A stretch of DNA of 64,000 nt, from positions 1-64,000 of the forward strand of contig NZ_BDCI01000036.1 of the NCBI RefSeq assembly GCF_001613425.1, written 5' to 3'. Both the position numbers and the translations under genes were made by a program. Positions 26,455 through 35,205 of the stretch are shown piece after piece (within the stretch, counting starts at the first letter, position 1; every line of letters begins with the position of its first letter). This stretch comes from Nocardia vulneris (GTDB lineage Bacteria; Actinomycetota; Actinomycetes; Mycobacteriales; Mycobacteriaceae). The notes under the pieces were generated by a model. The model saw nothing but the letters and a program-made list of their open reading frames with translations. It was not told the DNA's origin and ran no database searches.

Positions 26455-27747
26455 CTATATATCCGCTAACGCCGCGTCGGTCGTCGATCCGCTCGCTCGC
26501 GGCCGCCCGCGGGGCCGCAACCGGTACAGCACGGCGAGTCCGACCGCGCTGCCGAGCGCGATCGCCAGGGCGGCGCGGCCCGGCGTGCTGTTGTAGCCGG
26601 ATGCCTCGGGCGTGTGCCAGGCCTTGTCGGTATCGGGCAGGGCGGTCACCACCGAAGGCAGATAGAGGGCCGAGAGCGCCAGCACGCCGCTCGGCGCGTA
26701 GCGCGGTCGGGCGGTGGCGCAGCAGTAGCCCGCGGTGAGCGCGAGGACCGCGCTGCTCGCGGCGAACAGCAGCCAGTTCGCGTCCGGCGGGGTCAGTACG
26801 GCGAAGCCCGCGATCCCGGCGATCAGTGTGATGGCCAGCGTCATCGACGGCATCCGGACGCCCGCGAGGATGCCGATAGCGGTGAGCACGACCATGCCCC
26901 ACACGCTCCAGCCCGGCCGGGGCACGTAGCCGAACGCGTCCGCGGCCGCGGTCAACGCGACGGCGAGATAGACGGCCGCGCCGTCGCGGCCGGGCAACAG
27001 CATGGCCGCCACGGTGGCCGCGGCGACCGTGGCCGCGGCGGCCAGCCCGAGGTCGACCGCGTGATCGATGGCGGGCGCGTTGCTGAACTGCTTGGTCAGC
27101 CATTCGGTGACGGCAAGGATCACCAGTGCGAGCACCAGCGCCGCGAGGATCGGCGCGATCGGCAGTTCGATCGCCATCCGCGGTGGCTGGTCGACGGTGG
27201 CCGACCAGTTGCGCATGGTGCTGAAGACCAGCAGCACCAGTAGCACGGCGATCAGCCAGCGCGGCGGGGTTTCCAGCACGGCGTAGGGGTCGAGGTCGAT
27301 GTTCAGCAGGTCCGAGAGATCGCTGAACACGAAGAAGCCGGCGCCACCGAGCGCCAGACCTGCCGCGGGCAGCGCTCGGCGCAGTACCGCGGCGCCGAGC
27401 GCGCCGAGCACGACCCCGGCGCACACCGAGTCGATGTAGTTCTGCGTGGTCAGCATGTCGGCGGAGGAAACCTGTTCCCCCGCAATGTGGTTGATCAGCT
27501 GCGCGATCGCGCCGAGCAGGGCGGTGAGCCACGCGGTGGCCGGGCGGGCGGCGGTGCACACGATCACCGCGACGGCGACCGCGACGATCACGCCGATGGC
27601 GGCGCCGCGTGGCACGCTGCTGATCAGGTTGGTGATCCGGTAGGGCGTGCTGTCCCGGACCGTGCTGAAGGTGACCGGCAGGAACAGCGTCACACCCGCG
27701 ACCGCGGCTCCGAAGAAGACCGTGACCGCGTCGAACGCCTCACCCAT
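26455..27747 (-). CDS. Polytopic membrane protein of unknown function
   Basis: 430 residues from the ATG at 27747; a longer frame to 27804 adds a basic segment without similarity to anything I know. At least 11 hydrophobic stretches alternate with short charged loops, in an Ala/Leu/Val-rich composition. No transporter signature, nucleotide site or catalytic motif is seen. The C-terminus is basic. It lies between the Mrp operon (111 bp away, same strand) and the AAA ATPase gene (135 bp away, same strand), so a link with either is possible but not shown. Confidence 0.7.
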   Translation of the reverse strand: MGEAFDAVTVFFGAAVAGVTLFLPVTFSTVRDSTPYRITNLISSVPRGAAIGVIVAVAVAVIVCTAARPATAWLTALLGAIAQLINHIAGEQVSSADMLTTQNYIDSVCAGVVLGALGAAVLRRALPAAGLALGGAGFFVFSDLSDLLNIDLDPYAVLETPPRWLIAVLLVLLVFSTMRNWSATVDQPPRMAIELPIAPILAALVLALVILAVTEWLTKQFSNAPAIDHAVDLGLAAAATVAAATVAAMLLPGRDGAAVYLAVALTAAADAFGYVPRPGWSVWGMVVLTAIGILAGVRMPSMTLAITLIAGIAGFAVLTPPDANWLLFAASSAVLALTAGYCCATARPRYAPSGVLALSALYLPSVVTALPDTDKAWHTPEASGYNSTPGRAALAIALGSAVGLAVLYRLRPRGRPRASGSTTDAALADI

Positions 27748-27882
27748 CCGCCGCACCTGCCGAACATACCTGCGCCTACTGGGCAGGCCTGTGATTGCCG
27801 TCACTTTGCCGGGGTATGTCGAGCGGAAAACAACGGCAGAAAGGGCCTGTTTACGGCGCGTTTGCCACCTGATCGCCGAGGG

Positions 27883-30183
27883 TTACAGGTAGCGCCCCTC
27901 GCTGCTGGTCGGCTGGCCTCTGCTCTCCGCGTACCGGCGCAGCGATTCGACCTGGAGCGGGTCCAGCGACGGCCGGACCACGGTTCGCGCCGCCGCCACG
28001 TCGGCGGCGGTGACGTCGGCGGCCTCGACATCGCGGCGCATCGCCGCCAGCGCCGCCTCGCGCAGCAGCGCGGCGCAGTCGGCCGCGGAGAACCCGTCGA
28101 GGGTGCGGGCCAGCGCGGGCAGATCGACATCACCGGCCAGCGGCACCGATCGACCCGCCGTCCGCAGGATCGCCAGCCGGGCCGCGCTGTCCGGCGGCGG
28201 CACGAAGACCAGCCGCTCCAGCCGTCCCGGTCGCAGCAGCGCCGGATCGATCAGCTCGGGCCGGTTCGTCGCGCCGAGCACCACGACATCGCGCAGCGGT
28301 TCCACCCCGTCCAGCTCGGTGAGCAGCGCGGCCACCACCCGATCGCCGACCCCGGAATCGCTGCTCTGCCCGCGGCGCGGGGCCAGCGCGTCGACCTCGT
28401 CGAGGAAGATCAGCGACGGCGCGGAATCGCGGGCGCGCTGGAACAATTCGCGCACCGCGCGCTCGGACGAACCGACCCACTTGTCCATCAGTTCGGCGCC
28501 CTTGACGGTGTGCACGCTGAGCTGACCGGTGCTCGCCAGCGCGCGCACCAGGAAGGTCTTGCCGCAGCCGGGCGGCCCGTAGAGCAGCACGCCGCGCGGT
28601 GGGTCGATGCCCAGGCGCGCGAACGAATCCGGATGTCGCAGTGGCCACAACACGGTTTCGGTCAGCGCCTGCTTGGTCTCGACCATATCGCCGACCTCGT
28701 CCAGGGTGAGGCTGCCGATGGCGGGTTCGTCCAGGCCGGAACGGGACAGCGGGCGGATCACGGTCAGCGCGTCGAGCAGATCCGGTTGGGTCAGCTGCGG
28801 ATCGGTGTGTTCCTTGCTCGCCCGCGACGCCGCGCGCAACGCCGCCTCGCGGCACAGGGCGGCCAGATCGGAGACCACGAAACCCGGTGTGCGCGCGGCG
28901 ATGTCGTCGAGGCGCAGCTCGGCGACGGGTACCTGGCGCAGCAACTGCTCCAGCAGCGATTTGCGCACTGCGGCGGTGGGCAGCGCCAACGCGAGTTCGC
29001 GGTCGCAGAGATCCGGCGCGCGCAGCCGGGCATCGACATCGGCGGGATGGGCGGTGGTGGCCAGGAAGGCGACGCACGGTTCGGCGACCGCGGCCCGCAG
29101 CTGATCCAGGATGAGGGTGGCGACCGGCTCGGCCTGCGCGGGCAGCAGCGCGTCGATATCGGTGATCAGCAGAATCCCGCCCTGTCCCGAACACGCGTCG
29201 GCGACCGCCTCGGCGACCTCGCGTAACCGGGTGCCGCTCTCGGCCGCGCCGATGGTCGGTCCGTCGAGTTCGACGATGCGCCGCGGCGCGGTGACCGCGC
29301 GCGCCAGCGTCGCCTTGCCGACGCCGGCCGGGCCGGTGATCAAGACGCCGAGATGCGGTGTGGCGCCGAGGGTTTTGAGCAGCTCCGGTTCGTCGAGGGC
29401 CAGGCTCAGCCACTCCGTGAGCTTGGTCGCCTGACTGTGCGCGCCCGCGAGATCCTTGACCGTGATCCGCGGCGCGGTATCGCGCACCGCCCCGTGCCGG
29501 CCCGCCGGCGCGCCGTGCACGGCGGCCGCGCCGTCGAAGGCGGCGGCCTCGGTCGCGGCCTGGGCGGCGGTGCCCGCGGGGACGGGCTCCCCGGCCGAAG
29601 CCCGATCGGCGGCGTCGCGTGCCGCGACCACCCCCGCGCCCCACACCACCGCGGTATTCGGCTGCACGCTGACCGGCCCACGCGGATCGGTGGCGGTGAC
29701 GGTGAGCAACTCGGTGGTCCAGGCGATGCCGAAGGTGCGCGAAAGTGCTTGCGAGGCAGCGGCGGAACTGATGTCGGGGCCCAGATCGCGGGGTAGCAGC
29801 GAGACCGCGTCGCCGACGGTGACCACCTTGCCGAGCAGTGCCTGGCGCAAGGTGGCCGCCGGGATGGTCCGGGTCGCCTGCACCGAACCGCTCACCGAGA
29901 TCTGTTTCGCCCCGTACACGGTGACCGGCGCGACGACCACGGTCGCGTTCTCCCGCAGCCCCGCATTGGACAGCGTCACGTCGTCGAGTAACGCGACGCC
30001 GGCGGGCGTGCCCGCGGGCGCGACGCCGACCACCGCGGCCGTGCGCCGCGAGCCGACCAGCGCGATACCGTCCCACTCCCGCAGGCCGAGCGCGGCCAGC
30101 GCCTCCGGATGCAGTCGCACCACGCCGCGCCGGGCGTCGGCCGCGGACGGATTCCATCGAGCGGTGAGCGCTAGTTCTGCCAC
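27883..30183 (-). CDS. Tandem AAA ATPase, CDC48-like (Rv0435c-like)
   Basis: 766 residues from the GTG at 30183. The N-terminal 180 residues form a CDC48-type N domain (VRLHPEALAALGLREWDGIALVG). Two AAA modules follow. The second is canonical: Walker A GPPGCGKT (536-543), Walker B LIFLDEVDAL (591-600), and a Arg-finger region LLRPGRLERL. The first has a Walker A GPAGVGKAT (284-292), but its Walker B reads LITDIDAL instead of the usual IDEIDAL and no normal Arg finger is visible, so hydrolysis there is doubtful. Such proteins unfold substrates. In M. tuberculosis the homologue sits beside pssA and psd; here they are 7.5 kb apart and inverted. Confidence 0.92.
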   Translation of the reverse strand: MAELALTARWNPSAADARRGVVRLHPEALAALGLREWDGIALVGSRRTAAVVGVAPAGTPAGVALLDDVTLSNAGLRENATVVVAPVTVYGAKQISVSGSVQATRTIPAATLRQALLGKVVTVGDAVSLLPRDLGPDISSAAASQALSRTFGIAWTTELLTVTATDPRGPVSVQPNTAVVWGAGVVAARDAADRASAGEPVPAGTAAQAATEAAAFDGAAAVHGAPAGRHGAVRDTAPRITVKDLAGAHSQATKLTEWLSLALDEPELLKTLGATPHLGVLITGPAGVGKATLARAVTAPRRIVELDGPTIGAAESGTRLREVAEAVADACSGQGGILLITDIDALLPAQAEPVATLILDQLRAAVAEPCVAFLATTAHPADVDARLRAPDLCDRELALALPTAAVRKSLLEQLLRQVPVAELRLDDIAARTPGFVVSDLAALCREAALRAASRASKEHTDPQLTQPDLLDALTVIRPLSRSGLDEPAIGSLTLDEVGDMVETKQALTETVLWPLRHPDSFARLGIDPPRGVLLYGPPGCGKTFLVRALASTGQLSVHTVKGAELMDKWVGSSERAVRELFQRARDSAPSLIFLDEVDALAPRRGQSSDSGVGDRVVAALLTELDGVEPLRDVVVLGATNRPELIDPALLRPGRLERLVFVPPPDSAARLAILRTAGRSVPLAGDVDLPALARTLDGFSAADCAALLREAALAAMRRDVEAADVTAADVAAARTVVRPSLDPLQVESLRRYAESRGQPTSSEGRYL

Positions 30184-30223
30184 CGTGCCATTCTGCCGCG
30201 CCGGAGCGCGGTCGTGGCCGGGA

Positions 30224-30604
30224 CTAGTTCTTCGCGACGATCCCGGCGGCGACCGCGACCGGGGTCTCGGCGACACTGCCGGACAGGCAGACCAGCTTCG
30301 CGGTGCCGAGCGCGACATTCGGGCTGCCCGCGAACGTGCTGTCCGGATGCTGCGCGAGCAGCTGCTCGATCAGCGCCTTCTCCGCCTCGTTGTCCAGTTT
30401 CTTGAACTCGGCGCAGGTGGTCTTCGACGGGTCGGCGGGCGCGGCGGCCGGGGCACTGCCCGGCGTCGCGGTGCTGCTCGCCGCGGCCGGTGCGCTGCTG
30501 CTCGGCCGCGCGGCGGCGCTGGAATCGGTCGAGGACTGGCCGCAGCCGGCCAGCACCGAAGCCAGCGTCCCGGCGGCGAGGACGATGGCGGATGTTCGCT
30601 TCAT
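30224..30604 (-). CDS. Small lipoprotein of unknown function
   Basis: 126 residues with a lipobox VLAGC (Cys at residue 21) after a short signal peptide. A Ser/Ala/Pro-rich linker is followed by a compact domain of about 65 residues with two Cys (TTCAEFKKLDNEAEKALIEQLL and AKLVCLSG), probably a disulfide pair. This pattern resembles small secreted actinobacterial lipoproteins that carry a DUF732/HdeA-like helical fold, but the assignment is weak. It ends 41 nt before the AAA ATPase start and may be co-transcribed. Confidence 0.75.
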   Translation of the reverse strand: MKRTSAIVLAAGTLASVLAGCGQSSTDSSAAARPSSSAPAAASSTATPGSAPAAAPADPSKTTCAEFKKLDNEAEKALIEQLLAQHPDSTFAGSPNVALGTAKLVCLSGSVAETPVAVAAGIVAKN

Positions 30605-30709
30605 ACCGTGCTTTCCCCGATGGGTTGCTGTGGGATCGGCACGCCGCCTGCGGTCCTTGCTGAACCGAGCCCGTGGCGTGCTCGGTGCAGCGTACCGGTT
30701 TGCGCGGGA

Positions 30710-31063
30710 TCAGTGGATGTGTGCCCGCCAGTCCGCGGGCACCCGACCGCGCGGGCCCGGGGCGCTCTGCTCGGCGGGGTGACTGGTCGGCGGCGCGAGT
30801 TCGGGTCCGTCGCCGTACATTTCCTCGGTCCGGAAGTTCCAGTACCAGTCCTCGCCCGGCTCGAAGCTCTGAATGAACGGGTGGCCGGTGTCTTTCGCGT
30901 GCTTGCTCGCGTGCTGCTCGGGGGAGGTGTCACAACAACCGATGTGCCCGCACTGTGCGCACCGGCGCAGGTGCACCCACCAGCCTTGCGCCTGTTCGCA
31001 TTCCACGCACCCGGTGCCGCTCGGCGCCACTGCCGGGTCGATGCCTTCCAGTTCCTGTGTCAT
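30710..31063 (-). CDS. UBP-type zinc-finger protein
   Basis: 117 residues. Residues 15-75 form a UBP zinc finger: CVECEQAQGWWVHLRRCAQCGHIGCCDTSPEQHASKH, then GHPFIQSFEPGEDWYWNF, with the Cys/His ligands in the right order. In eukaryotes this domain binds the C-terminal Gly-Gly of ubiquitin; its bacterial role is unknown. The start overlaps the kinase stop as ATGA, so it is translated with the histidine kinase. The C-terminal 35 residues are Pro-rich and probably disordered. Confidence 0.92.
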   Translation of the reverse strand: MTQELEGIDPAVAPSGTGCVECEQAQGWWVHLRRCAQCGHIGCCDTSPEQHASKHAKDTGHPFIQSFEPGEDWYWNFRTEEMYGDGPELAPPTSHPAEQSAPGPRGRVPADWRAHIH

Positions 31064-32562
31064 CGTTGCTCTCCTGCGGTCGGTGCGTTCGCTTCGTCGG
31101 TGGGATTGTCCGCGCTGCGGTTCAGCGGCAACCACACCGTGAACCGCGTGTCGCCGGGTTCGGAGTCGACCTGGATATCGCCGTCGTGCTTGTTCACCAC
31201 GATCCGGAACGAGATGTCGAGCCCGAGCCCGGTGCCCTCGCCCATCGGCTTGGTGGTGAAGAACGGTTCGAAGATCCGGCTGCGCACCTCCTCCGGGATA
31301 CCGGGCCCGGTATCGCCGATTTCGATGACGGCACAGTCGTTTTCGTGCCGGGTGCGGATGGTGAGCGTGCCCCGGCCCTGCATCGCGTACACCGCGTTGT
31401 CGATCAGGTTGGTCCACACCTGATTCAATTCCGCGGCGTAGCACGGCACTTCGGGCAGCGCGCGGTCGTACTCCTTGACCACCTCGACGCCGTCGCCGAT
31501 CTTGCGGCTCAGCATCACCAGCGTGCTGTCGAGCAGATCGTGGATGTCCACCACCTGGAACGGCGCCCGGTCCATCTGCGAGTACTGCTTGGCCGCGTTC
31601 ACCAGCGACGAGATCCGGGTGGTCGAGTCCGCGATCTCGTTCATCATCAGCTCGGTCTCGATGGTGTAGTTCAACCAGCGGATCGCGCCCTGGAACACCT
31701 GGTCGGTGCAGCCCTCCAGGGTGCCGGCCACCCGCTCGAGCCAGTCCACGTCGAAGCCGGCCTGCACGAAGTTCGGCGCCAGGTTCCAGCCGTCGATGAT
31801 GCCGTGCTCGTCGAGCCATTCGCCGAGCACGTCCTCGCGGTCGGCGGCCTCCATCGGGGTCAGCTCGGGCGCCTTGGCCACCTGTGCCGCCGCCTCCTCC
31901 TGCAGCCGCACCAGGGCGCCGAGGGACGCGGTGTCGAACTTGCCGTCGGCCATCATGGCCAGCTTGTGCCGCATGCCCGCGACCCGTTCGCGCAGGCCGG
32001 AGGTGGCCCGCACCGCGGCCGCGGCCGGATTGTTCAGCTCGTGGGTCAGGCCCGCCGACAGCGAACCGAGCGCGAGCAGTCGCTCGCGCTGGCCGACCCG
32101 GGCGTTGGCGTTGCGGTTGCCGAAGAACACGCCCTCGAGCAGGTGCACCGCCATCGGGAACCAGGCCTGCATCATCTGCGCGAAGATCGCGGCGTCGAGC
32201 ACATAGAACCGGGACGGCCGGGTCACCGACATCGAGCTGTTGTAGGTCTGGTCGACCTTGTCGCCGAGGTAGGCGCTCCAGGCGCCCGCGTAGGAGCCGT
32301 GGTGCTGGGTGCGCACCAGCTCGATCTCCGTACCGCCGGACAGCTTGGTCAGCACGACCTCGCCGTCCATCAGCACGTAGAAACAGGTGGCCGGGTCGCC
32401 CTCGCGGAAGACCAGTCCGGGCTCGATCGTCTCGACCCGCCCGTCCCGGCACAGCCAGTCCAGCTGCTCGTCGTTCAATTTCTCGAACAGGAACAGCGTG
32501 CGTAGTTCCGCGGGATCGCAGACCAGGCGGCTGCTGCGGTCCGCGGTGTTGTTCGAATTCAT
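31060..32562 (-). CDS. Sensor histidine kinase with N-terminal cNMP-type domain
   Basis: 500 residues, no membrane segment. Residues 20-140 are a cyclic-nucleotide-binding-like domain (LFLFEKLNDEQLDWLC, FREGDPATCFYVLMDGEVVLTKL). The phospho-acceptor is His174 in LGSLSAGLTHELNNPAAAA. The C-terminus is an ATPase domain with NLIDNAVYAM, DTGPGIP and GEGTGLGLDIS. It would sense a soluble signal and phosphorylate the response-regulator half of the adjacent fusion protein, 15 nt upstream. The cNMP pocket is untested; several residues normally holding the phosphate are not evident. Confidence 0.93.
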   Translation of the reverse strand: MNSNNTADRSSRLVCDPAELRTLFLFEKLNDEQLDWLCRDGRVETIEPGLVFREGDPATCFYVLMDGEVVLTKLSGGTEIELVRTQHHGSYAGAWSAYLGDKVDQTYNSSMSVTRPSRFYVLDAAIFAQMMQAWFPMAVHLLEGVFFGNRNANARVGQRERLLALGSLSAGLTHELNNPAAAAVRATSGLRERVAGMRHKLAMMADGKFDTASLGALVRLQEEAAAQVAKAPELTPMEAADREDVLGEWLDEHGIIDGWNLAPNFVQAGFDVDWLERVAGTLEGCTDQVFQGAIRWLNYTIETELMMNEIADSTTRISSLVNAAKQYSQMDRAPFQVVDIHDLLDSTLVMLSRKIGDGVEVVKEYDRALPEVPCYAAELNQVWTNLIDNAVYAMQGRGTLTIRTRHENDCAVIEIGDTGPGIPEEVRSRIFEPFFTTKPMGEGTGLGLDISFRIVVNKHDGDIQVDSEPGDTRFTVWLPLNRSADNPTDEANAPTAGEQR

Positions 32563-32577
32563 CTGCCAGCCTCCTGT

Positions 32578-34245
32578 TTACGCGAGGTACCGGTGCACGA
32601 GCATCACGGCCATCGCACCCTCGCCGACCGCGGACGCGACGCGCTTGGCCGAATCGGCGTGCACGTCGCCTGCCACGAACACGCCGGGCACGCTCGTCTC
32701 CAAATGATGTGGCGGCCTGGGGAGTTCCCAGCCCGCCGGGCGCGCGCCGTCGACCATCAGGTCCGGCCCGGCCAGCACGAATCCGGCCGTGTCCCGCTTG
32801 ACCGTGCCGTCGAGCCACTCGGTTTGCGGTGCGGCGCCGATGAACAGGAACAGCCGCTCGGCCTCGGCCTTCTCCTCGTTGCCGGAGACGTTGTCGCGCA
32901 ACACGATCTGTTGCAGATGGTCGTCGCCGTCGGCGGCGCTCACCTCGGTGTTGGTGTGCACCTTGATATTCGGGATCTGCGCGATCTGCTGGATCAGATA
33001 GTGCGACATGGACTTGTCCAGCGAGTCCGCGCGCACCACCAGGTGCACCGTCTTCGCGTTGCGGGACAGGAACACCGCGGCCTGGCCCGCGGAGTTCGCG
33101 CCGCCCACGATGTAGACGTCGCGATCGGCGCATTCGGCGGCCTCGGTCATCGCCGAGCCGTAATACACGCCGCGTCCGGTGAACTCGTCGACGCCGGGCG
33201 CCGGGTGCCTGCGGTAGTCCACGCCGGTCGCGATGATCACCGTGTGCGCGCACAGTCTGCCGCCGTCGGCGAAGCGCACCGTACGCGCCGAACCGTTCAC
33301 CTCCAGCCCGACCACCTCGCGGGTGGTGATCACCTCGGCGCCGAACTTCGCCGCCTGGCGGCGGGCACGGTCGGCCAGCTGAGCACCCGAGACACCGTCC
33401 GGGAAGCCGAGGTAGTTCTCGATGCGCGAGCTCTGCCCGGCCTGCCCGCCGGTCGCCGTGCGCTCCACCAGGACCGTGCGCAGGCCCTCGGAGGCGCCGT
33501 ACACCGCGGCGCCCAGCCCGGCCGGGCCGCCGCCGACCACGATCAGATCGTAGAAATCGCCGGTCGCGTTGACGGTGAGCCCGACATTCTCCGCGAGCAC
33601 GCTGTCCGACGGCTGGACCAGCGCGTCGCCGCCCGCCGTGATCACCACGGGACAGCGTTCGGGATCGGCGCCCGCGGCCTCCAGCAGTCGCGCGCCCTCC
33701 GGCTCGTCGGCCAGATACCACCGATAGGGCAGTTGGTTGCGGGCCAGGAACTCGCGCACCTCGGAAGAACGTGGCGACCAGCGGTTGCCGACCACCTTGG
33801 TCTCGGTCACCGGCCGGTGCTCGCTGCTGCGCCAGGCGTCGAGCAGCCCGTCCAGCACCGGATACAGCTTCTCCTCCGGCGGATCCCACGGCTTGAGCAG
33901 ATAGTGATCCAGATCGACCACGTTGATGGCGTTGATCGCGGCGCTGGTGTCGGCGTACGCGGTCAGCAGGACGCGGCGGGCATACGGGTGCAGGTCCATG
34001 GCCTGCTCGAGGAATTCGATGCCGTCCATGCCCGGCATCCGGTAATCGGCGATCAGGACCGCGACCGGCTGGCCGCGCAATTTCATCTCACGCAACGCCT
34101 CGAGCGCCTGCGCGCCCGATTCCGCGCGCAGAATCCGGTATTCGGCCCCATAGCGGCGGCGCAGGTCGCGGACAACCGCGCGGGAAACGCCGGGATCATC
34201 GTCGACGCTCAGGATGGCCGGTTTCGTGGCAGCGGGTGAAGTCAC
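32578..34245 (-). CDS. Response regulator - glutaredoxin-like - thioredoxin-reductase-like fusion
   Basis: 555 residues in three parts. Residues 8-130 are a receiver: Asp15/Asp16, phospho-Asp67 in LIADYRMPGMDG, Thr95, and Lys118 in LLKPW. Residues 148-225 look like a glutaredoxin fold, with the cis-Pro text CPVV near 198, but the CxxC position reads SPRS. Residues 231-555 are a flavin reductase: FAD motif VVGGGPAGLGAA, GGQAG, IENYLGFP, NAD(P) motif VGGANSAGQAA and FVAGDVH. The reductase CxxC is also missing (YYGSAM at 361-366). It keeps cofactor binding but cannot do the usual disulfide relay. Operon partner of the cNMP-kinase and zinc-finger genes. Confidence 0.93.
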   Translation of the reverse strand: MTSPAATKPAILSVDDDPGVSRAVVRDLRRRYGAEYRILRAESGAQALEALREMKLRGQPVAVLIADYRMPGMDGIEFLEQAMDLHPYARRVLLTAYADTSAAINAINVVDLDHYLLKPWDPPEEKLYPVLDGLLDAWRSSEHRPVTETKVVGNRWSPRSSEVREFLARNQLPYRWYLADEPEGARLLEAAGADPERCPVVITAGGDALVQPSDSVLAENVGLTVNATGDFYDLIVVGGGPAGLGAAVYGASEGLRTVLVERTATGGQAGQSSRIENYLGFPDGVSGAQLADRARRQAAKFGAEVITTREVVGLEVNGSARTVRFADGGRLCAHTVIIATGVDYRRHPAPGVDEFTGRGVYYGSAMTEAAECADRDVYIVGGANSAGQAAVFLSRNAKTVHLVVRADSLDKSMSHYLIQQIAQIPNIKVHTNTEVSAADGDDHLQQIVLRDNVSGNEEKAEAERLFLFIGAAPQTEWLDGTVKRDTAGFVLAGPDLMVDGARPAGWELPRPPHHLETSVPGVFVAGDVHADSAKRVASAVGEGAMAVMLVHRYLA

Positions 34246-34311
34246 CTATCGAGTATGGACGGTCGTGCAAAACGGGGCGTCAACGTTCGCTCGAGGCGGA
34301 CGTGCGGGTGG

Positions 34312-34473
34312 TCAGAGCAGGTGGTGCCGGATGAGGTCGAGTTCATCATTGGTCAGCAGGCGTTCGAGATTCTCCGGCGAAGGGCCGCGGGCGGTGCCGC
34401 CTTCGGTCTCGCCGCCGGGCAGCAGCGGAACGTGATCCGCATGTCGACGATGTAAGAGAGAGCGCAGTTTCAC
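34312..34473 (-). CDS. Small protein at the head of the signalling operon
   Basis: 53 residues read from a GTG at 34473 with a GAGGTGA ribosome site about 9 nt upstream, ending with TGA at 34312. It starts MKLRSLLHRRHADHVPLLPG, has a Gly-rich middle, and ends with a helix NLERLLTNDELDLIRHHLL. No known family is recognised. It lies 66 nt upstream of the response-regulator fusion on the same strand, so it is probably the first gene of the operon. Supported by a clean start, ribosome site and amphipathic C-terminus; not in the usual size range for gene callers. Confidence 0.6.
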   Translation of the reverse strand: MKLRSLLHRRHADHVPLLPGGETEGGTARGPSPENLERLLTNDELDLIRHHLL

Positions 34474-34675
34474 GGCCGATCACCTCACGTTGGACGGGAA
34501 AGCTCGAGGCTGTGTCGTTGCTTCGTCTATCCCGCATTGTGCGCTCGGCATTACCGAAGTCGGCGCGCAACATGCTGAATGTGATCCAACTGTCTTCTGA
34601 TTAAAATACGCATAAACCATGAAACAGGTTCGGCCAGGTATCCACCGGCCCGTCCACTCGGAACCGGAGGCACCG

Positions 34676-35131
34676 TTGCCGCAGAATCTCGAAGCCGCCA
34701 TTGACATTTCCGCCCCGCCGGAGCAGGTGTGGTCCGTCGTCGCGGACCTGAAGCGGATGCCCGAGTTCAGCCCGCAACTGGTGCGGATAGTGCAGCTCGG
34801 CCCGACCAAGAAGGGCACCTGGACGCTGCACCTGAATACCGACGGCAAGCAGTATTGGCCGACCACCGGGCGCATAGTGCGTTTCGAACCGAACCAGGTG
34901 TTCGCCTTTCGGATCAACGAGAATCGCTCGATCTGGAGTTATACGCTCGAGCCGACCGCGACGGGCACCCGGCTGGTGGAGCGCCGCGATATGTCGCACG
35001 GCACCACGTGGTTGTCGCGCAAGCTGATCGCCACCAAGCTCGGCGGCGAAGCGCCGTTCGAGTCGGCGCTGGTCCGTGGCATGACCGAAACCCTGGAGCA
35101 GATCAAGGCGGCGGTCGAAGCGCAACGCTGA
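34676..35131 (+). CDS. SRPBCC-family lipid/polyketide-binding protein
   Basis: 151 residues from the TTG at 34676, which has GGAGG 5 nt upstream; a longer ATG start at 34619 has no ribosome site. The START-like fold is clear: AAIDISAPPEQVWSVVADLKRMPEFSPQLVRIV at the start, a beta-rich centre, TATGTRLVERRDM, and a C-terminal helix MTETLEQIKAAVEAQ. Members bind hydrophobic ligands or act as cyclases. It is divergent from the small-protein/response-regulator operon; the 202-bp gap holds AT-rich promoter-like sequence near 34590-34615. Confidence 0.87.
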   Translation: MPQNLEAAIDISAPPEQVWSVVADLKRMPEFSPQLVRIVQLGPTKKGTWTLHLNTDGKQYWPTTGRIVRFEPNQVFAFRINENRSIWSYTLEPTATGTRLVERRDMSHGTTWLSRKLIATKLGGEAPFESALVRGMTETLEQIKAAVEAQR

Positions 35132-35205
35132 CGACTGCGCGCGGAGCCGCCGATGTCCGGCGGTTCACCCACGGCGGGACGCCCGGGTGCGTATGTTGCC
35201 GGAGT

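Noticed and set aside
30710..33889. 1059-codon frame covering the zinc-finger, kinase and fusion genes
   Set aside because: Only its last part (30710-31063) is a real gene; the rest is an out-of-frame reading of the kinase and fusion genes.
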